Shown in pieces: positions 58,260 through 64,000 of a stretch of DNA of 64,000 bases. The stretch is from LMUY01 sp964242925. GTDB lineage: Bacteria > Pseudomonadota > Alphaproteobacteria > Acetobacterales > Acetobacteraceae. The notes beneath the pieces were generated by a model. It was not told the origin of the DNA. It saw only the letters and a list, made by a program, of their open reading frames with translations, and did no database searches. The position numbers and the translations under genes were made by a program. Position 1 is the first letter of the stretch. Each line of letters starts with the position of its first letter. The stretch is taken from assembly GCA_964242925.1 (NCBI GenBank), contig CAXTBW010000002.1:23712-87711 (forward strand), read 5' to 3'.

Positions 58260-59831
58260 ATGCGCTTGCTCTCCTTGCGCGCCGCGGCGCTGGCCACCGC
58301 GCTGACGCCGCTGCTTCCCGCCGCCGCGCTGCTCGCGCCGCTCGCCATCACGGCCCCCGCCCAGGCGCGCGGCGCGCCGGACGGCTTCGCCGACCTTGCG
58401 GCCAGCCTGGCGCCGGCCGTCGTCAACATTTCGTCGCAGCAAGCCGTGCAGGCGCGCGCCGACCGCCCGAGCGGCGGTGATCAGCCGCAATTCCCGCAGG
58501 GCTCGCCGTTCGAGCAATTCTTCCATGACTTCATGGAGCGCCACGGCGCCCCCGGTGGAAATGGCGGCGGCGCCAACCGCGGCGACAACGGGGGCGGCGG
58601 CGGTGATGGCGGCGGCGAGTCCACCCGCCGCGGCGTGGCGCTCGGCTCCGGCTTCATCATCGATCCGGCCGGCTACATCGTCACCAACAACCATGTCATC
58701 GAGGGCGCCGACGAGATCACCGTCACGCTTGCCGACGGAACGTCATTCAAGGCCAAGCTGATCGGCCACGACGACCGCACCGACGTGGCGTTGCTGAAGG
58801 TCGAGAGCGACAAGCCGCTTCCGGCCGTGCCGTTCGCCGACAGCGACGGCGCCCGGGTGGGCGACTGGGTGCTGGCGATCGGCAACCCGTTCGGCCTAGG
58901 CGGCTCCGTCACCGCCGGCATCGTCAGCGCCCGCGGGCGCGACATCCGGCAGGGGCCATACGACGATTTCATCCAGACCGACGCCGCGATCAACCGCGGC
59001 AACTCCGGTGGTCCGCTGTTCAACATGGATGGACAGGTCATCGGCATCAACACGGCCATCTACTCGCCGTCCGGCGGATCGATCGGCATCGGTTTCTCGA
59101 TCCCGTCCAACATGGCCAAGCAGGTCGTGGACCAGCTGCGCAACTTCGGCCACGCAAAGCGCGGCTGGCTGGGCGTGCAGATCCAGCAGGTCACGCCCGA
59201 TATCGCCGACGGGCTGAACCTGCACCCGGCGCACGGCGCGATGGTCGCCAGCGTGACCGACAACGGCCCGGCCGCCGCGGCGCAAATCCACGGCGGCGAC
59301 GTTATCCTGAAGTTCAACGGCCAGGACGTGAAGGAGATGCGCACGCTGCCGCGCATCGTGGCCGAGACGGCGATCGGCAAGCAGGTGCCCGTCGTGGTTT
59401 GGCGGGACGGCAAGGAGGTGACGGTGCAGGCCGCCATTGCCGAACTGCCGGACGACGTTCAGAAGGCGAGCGCCTCGCCTGCCGCGCCGGCGCCGCGCCC
59501 GGCGGATCCCACCATGGCGATCACCGGCCTCGGGATGAAGATCGCACCGATCTCGGACGATCTGCGGTCTAAGTACTCGATCGGGGCCGACCAGAAGGGT
59601 GTCGTGGTGACCGAGATCACGGCCAACGGGGCGGCCGCCGGGCGTGGTTTGAAGGCCGGCGACGTGATCCAGGAAGTCCAGCAGGAGACAGTCGCGACCG
59701 CGCAGGACGTGCAAGACCGCGTGGAGAAATACCGCAAGATGGGCCGCAAGACGGTTCTGATGCTGGTGCAGAACAGTGATGGCCTACGCTGGGTCCCGCT
59801 GCCGCTGACCACCGACAAGCAAGGCGGCTGA
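58260..59831 (+). CDS. degP: Periplasmic serine protease of the DegP/HtrA family
   Basis: A 523-residue periplasmic protease-chaperone. The signal peptide runs to AQA-R near residue 37. After a Gly-rich linker (HGAPGGNGGGANRGDNGGGG region) the trypsin-like domain shows TNNHVIEGA (His), DRTDVALLKV (Asp) and GNSGGPLFNMDG (Ser). Two PDZ domains follow, KRGWLGVQIQQVTPDIADGL and the C-terminal GVVVTEITANGAAAGRGLKAG. The start at 58260 has ACGAGG upstream; an ATG-equivalent at 58221 would precede the signal. Location after hflKC places several envelope quality-control genes together. Confidence 0.94.
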   Translation: MRLLSLRAAALATALTPLLPAAALLAPLAITAPAQARGAPDGFADLAASLAPAVVNISSQQAVQARADRPSGGDQPQFPQGSPFEQFFHDFMERHGAPGGNGGGANRGDNGGGGGDGGGESTRRGVALGSGFIIDPAGYIVTNNHVIEGADEITVTLADGTSFKAKLIGHDDRTDVALLKVESDKPLPAVPFADSDGARVGDWVLAIGNPFGLGGSVTAGIVSARGRDIRQGPYDDFIQTDAAINRGNSGGPLFNMDGQVIGINTAIYSPSGGSIGIGFSIPSNMAKQVVDQLRNFGHAKRGWLGVQIQQVTPDIADGLNLHPAHGAMVASVTDNGPAAAAQIHGGDVILKFNGQDVKEMRTLPRIVAETAIGKQVPVVVWRDGKEVTVQAAIAELPDDVQKASASPAAPAPRPADPTMAITGLGMKIAPISDDLRSKYSIGADQKGVVVTEITANGAAAGRGLKAGDVIQEVQQETVATAQDVQDRVEKYRKMGRKTVLMLVQNSDGLRWVPLPLTTDKQGG

Positions 59832-59837
59832 GGCGTC

Positions 59838-59941
59838 CTCCTCCCTCGCCCTCCGGGAGAGGGTCGGGGTGAGGGGTCTTGCTGCCCGGCGAGCATCGGT
59901 TGCGCTGGCCCTCAACCAACCTCTCCCAAGGGGAGAGGGTT
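59838..59941. repeat. Double-hairpin repeat, family C, copy 3
   Basis: CTCCTCCCTCGCCCTCCGGG with GAGAGGGTCGGGGTGAGGGG, then GGCCCTCAACCAACCTCTCC with AAGGGGAGAGGG. Between convergent degP and the enolase-superfamily genes. Confidence 0.83.
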
Positions 59942-59947
59942 CTGACG

Positions 59948-61021
59948 TCACCCCTGGACGCGTTTCAGGTCCAGCGTGAACCCCCAGCCAGGGCGGTCGG
60001 GCACGACGGCTTTACCGTCCCGGATCTCAAGCGTTTCTCGATACAACGGCGCCAGCCACGGCATGTGCTCGAGCCACGTCGCGTTCTCCAACCCCGCCAG
60101 CACCGAAACGCTCATTTCCGGAAACAAGTGCGACGACACCGGGATGTCGAATGCGGCCGCCAAATGCGCCACGCGAATGAACTCGGTCACCCCGCCAACC
60201 CGCTGCATATCGGGCATCAGCACGTCAGCCGACCGCAGCTCCAGCATTTGACGGAACCCGTAGCGCGCGTACTCCGTCTCGCCGGACGCGATCGGCGTAT
60301 CCAAGGCGGCGGACACCCGGGCCAGGCCAGCCAAGTCCCAAGCGGGCAGCGGCTCCTCGAACCAGGTCAGGTCGTAAGCCTCCAGCATGCGGCCCATGCG
60401 GATCGCCTCCGCCTCGGTCAGTTGCTGGTTGGCGTCCGCCATCAGCTTGATGCCCGGCCCGATCGCCTCCCGCACCGCGCGCACCCGCGCCTCGGTCGCC
60501 GGCAACGGCCCGGGCGCCAGCCGCATCTTCACCGCGCGGAACCCCGCCGCCACGAACCCGGCCGCCTCCGCCTGCAGCGCGTCGACCGAACGGTCCAGCC
60601 ACAGCCCGCCGCTGGCATAGGTGCGGACGCCGGTGCGCGCTTGGCCGATCAGTCCGGCGATGTTCAGGCCCGCCGCCTTGCCCCGGATGTCCCACAACGC
60701 GCCGTCGATCGCCGACAGGCCCATCACCGCAACGCCCTTGTGACCGACGAAGTTGTTCTGCCGCCAGCCATCGGCCCACACCGCGGTGCTGTGCAGCGGG
60801 TCGCGGCCCACCACCAGGGACGCCAGGCTCTGCACCATCTCGTCCAGCACACGCACGTGGCGGCCATGCAGGGTGATCAGCATGTGCTCGCCGACCACGC
60901 CCGCATCGGTCTCGACCACCGTGGCCACCAGCCCGAGCGTGTCGATCGGCCCCAGGCCGCCGACGGCCGGGCTGGGCAGCGTGATCTCGCCGAGGACGGT
61001 GCGGACCGCAGTGACTTTCAT
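59948..61021 (-). CDS. Enolase-superfamily enzyme (mandelate racemase/muconate lactonising type), copy 1
   Basis: A 357-residue enzyme. The TIM-barrel ligands are visible: Lys in FRAVKMRLAPG, Asp in LMADANQQL, Glu in TWFEEPLPAWD, Glu in IASGETEYA and the catalytic His in VSSHLFPEMSV, the mandelate-racemase subgroup pattern. Such enzymes abstract the proton next to a carboxylate, often dehydrating or epimerising sugar acids. The ATG at 61021 overlaps the stop of the next upstream gene (ATGA). Substrate unknown. Confidence 0.9.
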   Translation of the reverse strand: MKVTAVRTVLGEITLPSPAVGGLGPIDTLGLVATVVETDAGVVGEHMLITLHGRHVRVLDEMVQSLASLVVGRDPLHSTAVWADGWRQNNFVGHKGVAVMGLSAIDGALWDIRGKAAGLNIAGLIGQARTGVRTYASGGLWLDRSVDALQAEAAGFVAAGFRAVKMRLAPGPLPATEARVRAVREAIGPGIKLMADANQQLTEAEAIRMGRMLEAYDLTWFEEPLPAWDLAGLARVSAALDTPIASGETEYARYGFRQMLELRSADVLMPDMQRVGGVTEFIRVAHLAAAFDIPVSSHLFPEMSVSVLAGLENATWLEHMPWLAPLYRETLEIRDGKAVVPDRPGWGFTLDLKRVQG

Positions 61022-62121
61022 CGTGTTTCTCCCACTGGCGCGCGGCGGTAGCGTTCGAGCATGGCGGCATCCGGGTCGCAGCCCAGGCCCGGGCCGGTGG
61101 GGACTGCCGCAACCCCGCCCGGCGCCTCCAGCCAGTGCTCGAATAGGCTGGCCTCGAGCCGCAGCCACAGCCGTTCCAACGGCGGTTCGGCCAGGGTGGC
61201 GGCCAAGTGCAGCGAGGCTAAATAGCCCGGGCCGAAATACGCGCAGTGCGGCACGACGCGCACGCCATGCGCATCGGCCAGGCTCACCACGCGGCGGAAC
61301 TCGGTGACCCCGATCTTCGCCACGCTCGGCTGAGCGACGTCGATCGCGCCCGCGGCGAACAGATCGGCGAAACCGTGCAGGCTGGCCACGTTTTCCCCGG
61401 CGGCGATCGGCGTGCCCGCGCGACGCACCCGGGCCAGCCCGGCCGCATCCTCCGGCGGCCACACCGGCTCCTCCAGCCAATGCAGCGCGGCGGGCCGCAG
61501 CAGGCGCTCGTGGGCCAGCGCCTCGGCTGCCGTCCAGGGGCAGTTCACGTCGTTCATCAGCAGCGTGTCGGGCCCGATCGCCTCCCGGGCCGCGAGCACG
61601 GCGGGCACGTCCACCTCGTGCAGCTTGACGGCGCCGTAGCCCTCCGACCGCGCGGCGGCGGCGTTGCGCGCGGTGCGCTCCGCCTCGCCGTAGCGCAGCA
61701 GGCTGGCGTAGACGGGCAGGGCGCGCCGCCGGGCGCCGCCCAGCAGGTCGTGCAGCGGCAACCCGGCGCGCTTGCCCGCGATGTCCCACAACGCGATGTC
61801 GACCCCGGCCATCGCGTACGACAGCGGCCCGTTGCGGCCGTACAGGTGCATCGCCTGCGCCAGGCCGTGCGCGATGCCGCCGATGTCGCTCGCGTCCCGG
61901 CCGAGCAGCCAGGGCGCGACCAGGGTGTCCAGCGCCGCCTTGGTCGCCGGGATCACGCCGTGGCCGAACGCCTCGCCCCAGCCAACCAGGCCGCCTTGCG
62001 TTTCGATGCGCACCAGCAGCGTGTCGAGCGTGTTCCAGTCCTGTCCACCGACCGCGTGGCGCGGCCCGTCATAGCCGTAGGGGATGCCGATGTGATGCGT
62101 GTCGACGCGCGCGATCTTCAT
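61018..62121 (-). CDS. Enolase-superfamily enzyme, copy 2
   Basis: A 367-residue relative of the downstream enzyme, but with clearly different active-site surroundings. Lys is in YGAVKLHEVDV, Asp in LLMNDVNCPW, Glu in HWLEEPVWPP, Glu in IAAGENVASL and the His in VVPHCAYFGPG. It again fits the mandelate-racemase subgroup. MKIARVDTHHIGIPYGYDGP is the N-terminal cap domain. It starts four bases from the livF end and shares the operon with the Liv-type ABC genes, so the transported compound is probably its substrate. Confidence 0.9.
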   Translation of the reverse strand: MKIARVDTHHIGIPYGYDGPRHAVGGQDWNTLDTLLVRIETQGGLVGWGEAFGHGVIPATKAALDTLVAPWLLGRDASDIGGIAHGLAQAMHLYGRNGPLSYAMAGVDIALWDIAGKRAGLPLHDLLGGARRRALPVYASLLRYGEAERTARNAAAARSEGYGAVKLHEVDVPAVLAAREAIGPDTLLMNDVNCPWTAAEALAHERLLRPAALHWLEEPVWPPEDAAGLARVRRAGTPIAAGENVASLHGFADLFAAGAIDVAQPSVAKIGVTEFRRVVSLADAHGVRVVPHCAYFGPGYLASLHLAATLAEPPLERLWLRLEASLFEHWLEAPGGVAAVPTGPGLGCDPDAAMLERYRRAPVGETR

Positions 62122-62828
62122 GCGGAGGCTCCCATATACGCGTGCTCCAGCCGCGCATGCAGGCCGGGTTCGGACGCGGCGGCCTCGAGCACGACGCGGC
62201 CGCGGGCCAGCGCGCAGACCCGGTCGGCCAGCGCCACCGCCTTGTCGATCAGTTGCTCCACCAGCAGCACCGCCGTGCCGCCCTGCCGCAGCACCGCCAG
62301 CACCGCCAGCACGCGGTCCACCAACACGGGGGAGAGGCCGGCGGACGGCTCGTCCAGCATCATCAGCCGCGGGCGCTGCACCAGGCCCTGCGCCACGGCG
62401 AGCATCTGCTGCTGCCCACCCGACAACGCGCCGCCGCGCTCGGCCCGTTTGGCGGCGATCTCGGGGAAGCTGGCGAGCGCCTCGTCCACCCGCCGCAGCC
62501 GCTCCGCCTTCGGCACGTCGTAGCCGGCCAGCAGCAGGTTGTCGGCGACGCTCAGGCCGGTGAACACGCGGTGTCCCTCGATCACGTGCACCAGCCCGGC
62601 CCGCACCGCCCCGCGAGGACCGCCGGTCAGGTCGCGCCCGTCGAACCGCCGCGCCCCCGTGGAGGGCAGCAGGCCGGAGATGGCCCGCAGCAGCGTGGAC
62701 TTCCCCGCCCCGTTCGGCCCGAGCAGCGCCACGATCTCACCGGGGGCGATGCGGAGAGTGACCCCGTGCAGCACGGCCACCTTGCCATACCCGGCGTGCA
62801 GGCCCTCCACGTCCAAAAGCGCTGTCAA
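62118..62828 (-). CDS. livF: ABC importer ATPase LivF
   Basis: A 236-residue ABC ATPase of the branched-chain amino-acid/hydrophobic (HAAT) importer class. LLGPNGAGKSTLLRAISGLL is Walker A, LSGGQQQMLAVAQGL the signature, and RLMMLDEPSAGLSP Walker B; VHVIEGHRVFTGLSV is characteristic of LivF. No ATG fits; TTG at 62828 has GAGAGGG five bases upstream, and this lies in a family-C repeat. The frame open to 62915 is translated repeat. It overlaps the enolase-superfamily gene start by four bases. Confidence 0.9.
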   Translation of the reverse strand: MTALLDVEGLHAGYGKVAVLHGVTLRIAPGEIVALLGPNGAGKSTLLRAISGLLPSTGARRFDGRDLTGGPRGAVRAGLVHVIEGHRVFTGLSVADNLLLAGYDVPKAERLRRVDEALASFPEIAAKRAERGGALSGGQQQMLAVAQGLVQRPRLMMLDEPSAGLSPVLVDRVLAVLAVLRQGGTAVLLVEQLIDKAVALADRVCALARGRVVLEAAASEPGLHARLEHAYMGASA

Positions 62829-62952
62829 AAGCCCTCTCCCGCTTGCGGGAGAGGGTTGGGTGAGGGGATGCTGGGCGGGACCGCCGAGGGGGGCGCTCCT
62901 CTCACCCCAACCCACTCCCGCAGGCGGGAGAGGGGGAAGAAAGGGAGAGGGT
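62829..62952. repeat. Double-hairpin repeat, family C, copy 4
   Basis: GCCCTCTCCCGCTTGCGGGA with GAGGGTTGGGTGAGGGG, then the inverse CTCACCCCAACCCACTCCCG with CAGGCGGGAGAGGG. Sits between the LivG and LivF genes and contains the livF ribosome-binding site. Confidence 0.88.
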
Positions 62953-64000
62953 CAGCCGCCAAGATACGCCTCCACCACCTCGCGGTGGGCGCGGATCTCC
63001 GCCGGCGTTCCCGCGGCCAGCACCCGGCCCAAATTCAGCACCGTCACCCGGTCGCACACCGCGAAGATCAGATCGGCATGGTGCTCCACCAGCAGCACCC
63101 CGGTCCCCGTCGCCGCCACGGCGCGCACCAGGGCGCCAAGACGTTCGATCTCGTCCACCGACAGCCCGGCGGCAGGCTCGTCCAGCAGCAGGAACGCCGG
63201 GTCGGCCATCAGCGCGCGGGCGATCTCGACGAAGCGCAACTCGCTGTGCTGCAGGCGGTCGGCGCGCACCGCGGCCAACCGCTCCAGCCCGACCGCGCGC
63301 AACGCGGTCATCGCGCGCGTGGCCATCGCCGCCTCCTCCCGCCGCGCCCAGGGCAGCTTCAGCATCGCGGCGGTGAACCCGGCGCGGGCGGCGACGCTGC
63401 CGCCCAGCAGCACGTTGTCCAGCACGCTCGCCTCGCCCGCCAGCCGCGGCGTCTGGAACGTGCGCGCGATGCCGGCGGCGGCGCGCAGCACCGCGGCGCC
63501 CGGCGGCAACGCGGCGCCGTCCACCGTCACCGTCCCGCGCTGCGGCGCCGCGAAGCCGCTGATGGCGTTGAGAGTGGTGGTCTTGCCGCTGCCGTTCGGG
63601 CCGATCAGCCCGTGCACCTCGCCGCCGTGCAGGGTCAGGTCCAACCCGTCGATCGCCTTCACCGCGCCGAAGCTCAGCGCCACGCCATCCAGCGCCAGTT
63701 CGCCGCCGCGCCCGCTCAGCAGGTTGGGCAGCAGCGCGACGCGGGGATGCACGTGACGATCGGTGTGCAGCGGGCGGCGGTTCGCCCGGTCCAGGATGTC
63801 GGCGATGCCACCGGGCGCCAGCAACACGATGCCGAGCAGCAGCGCGGCGTAGAGGAAGGTGGACCAGGCCACCAGCGGCGCCGCGAACTCCGGCAGCACG
63901 GTCAACAGCGCGGTGGCCAGCAGCGGGCCCAGCACGGCGCCGCGGCCGCCGATCAGGATGGCGGTGAAGAACAGCACCGACAGGTCGAAGGTGAACGCGT
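62952..64000 (-). CDS. LivM-LivG fusion protein, N-terminus outside window
   Basis: At least 349 residues in the window. The first about 70 are the end of a LivM permease (LFFTAILIGGRGAVLGPLLA, then LYAALLLGIVLLAPGGIADI). The chain continues without a stop into a complete LivG ATPase: LIGPNGSGKTTTLNAISGF, QHSELRFVEIARALMADP, FLLLDEPAAGLS and VLLVEHHADLI. The signature is HSELRF rather than LSGGQ-like, as often in LivG. A fused permease-ATPase is known for this class. With LivF it forms the energising part of an importer whose LivH and binding protein are probably beyond the edge. Confidence 0.9.
   Translation of the reverse strand, partial: AFTFDLSVLFFTAILIGGRGAVLGPLLATALLTVLPEFAAPLVAWSTFLYAALLLGIVLLAPGGIADILDRANRRPLHTDRHVHPRVALLPNLLSGRGGELALDGVALSFGAVKAIDGLDLTLHGGEVHGLIGPNGSGKTTTLNAISGFAAPQRGTVTVDGAALPPGAAVLRAAAGIARTFQTPRLAGEASVLDNVLLGGSVAARAGFTAAMLKLPWARREEAAMATRAMTALRAVGLERLAAVRADRLQHSELRFVEIARALMADPAFLLLDEPAAGLSVDEIERLGALVRAVAATGTGVLLVEHHADLIFAVCDRVTVLNLGRVLAAGTPAEIRAHREVVEAYLGG

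Noticed and set aside
1..64000. Search for tRNA, rRNA, CRISPR arrays, integrases or transposases
   Set aside because: None was recognised by eye; apart from the small repeat families there is no sign of a prophage, island boundary or insertion sequence.

Overview
The window is about 64 kb of very GC-rich DNA in which genes are tightly packed and stop and start codons often overlap (ATGA or GTGA). Gene content points to an alphaproteobacterium, most plausibly Acetobacteraceae or a close Rhodospirillales relative. Pointers are RNase E with a long acidic insert in its S1 domain, an hflKC-degP block next to an Mrp ATPase, the metXW / chorismate mutase-hisC-tyrA arrangement, and a compact type II secretion (T2SS) cluster with a GspN-like protein in place of classical GspC. 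This assignment is inference from gene content; there is no rRNA or tRNA marker.

Layout. 1-5.8 kb: a truncated DHA2 drug exporter, then a LysR regulator divergent from an MFS transporter and a soluble CapA-fold protein, with a D-amino-acid-dehydrogenase-like flavoenzyme converging on them. 6.2-11 kb: two tandem Tat-exported ferritin-like proteins, then an MBOAT O-acyltransferase with an AlgX/AlgJ-like SGNH partner (polysaccharide acetylation). 11-21.7 kb: T2SS genes, prepilin peptidase divergent from gspE-F-H-I-J-L-M-N/C-D-K; no gspG is seen. 21.8-31.6 kb: a GT90 glycosyltransferase, then an acyl-CoA catabolic cluster (HMG-CoA-lyase-like, type III CoA-transferase, two hot-dog hydratases, acyl-CoA dehydrogenase, MmgE/PrpD, enoyl-CoA hydratase, acyl-CoA ligase).

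31.7-41.8 kb: a small secreted Cys-rich protein; a leftward block of mrcA and prfB-DUF72-DUF3592, with prfB read through a programmed +1 frameshift; a Tat-type amidase with a His-rich repeat; and RNase E. 42-48.3 kb: a CLC channel with CBS domains, SDR, quinone oxidoreductase, alpha/beta hydrolase, a decayed region with an apparent histidine-kinase remnant, and ArfB. 48.2-54.2 kb: a glycosyltransferase, metW, metX, and the aromatic operon chorismate mutase-hisC-tyrA. 54.4-59.8 kb: a small ORF, Mrp/ApbC, hflK, hflC, degP. 59.9-64 kb: two enolase-superfamily sugar-acid-type enzymes and the ATPases of a Liv-type ABC importer, the last being a LivM-LivG fusion cut by the window end.

Three dispersed palindromic repeat families lie between genes and sometimes run into coding sequence. 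One copy is read in frame as the N-terminus of gspH. Two others supply the translation-start context of metW and livF. gspK carries four tandem copies of the prepilin cleavage motif. Two 100-base N gaps are each flanked by identical 55-bp sequences, so they look like unmerged contig ends rather than missing DNA. Most of the window is core or ordinary accessory metabolism. The most unusual features are the two altered pseudopilin leaders, the missing gspG, and the LysR-MFS-CapA-flavoenzyme module.
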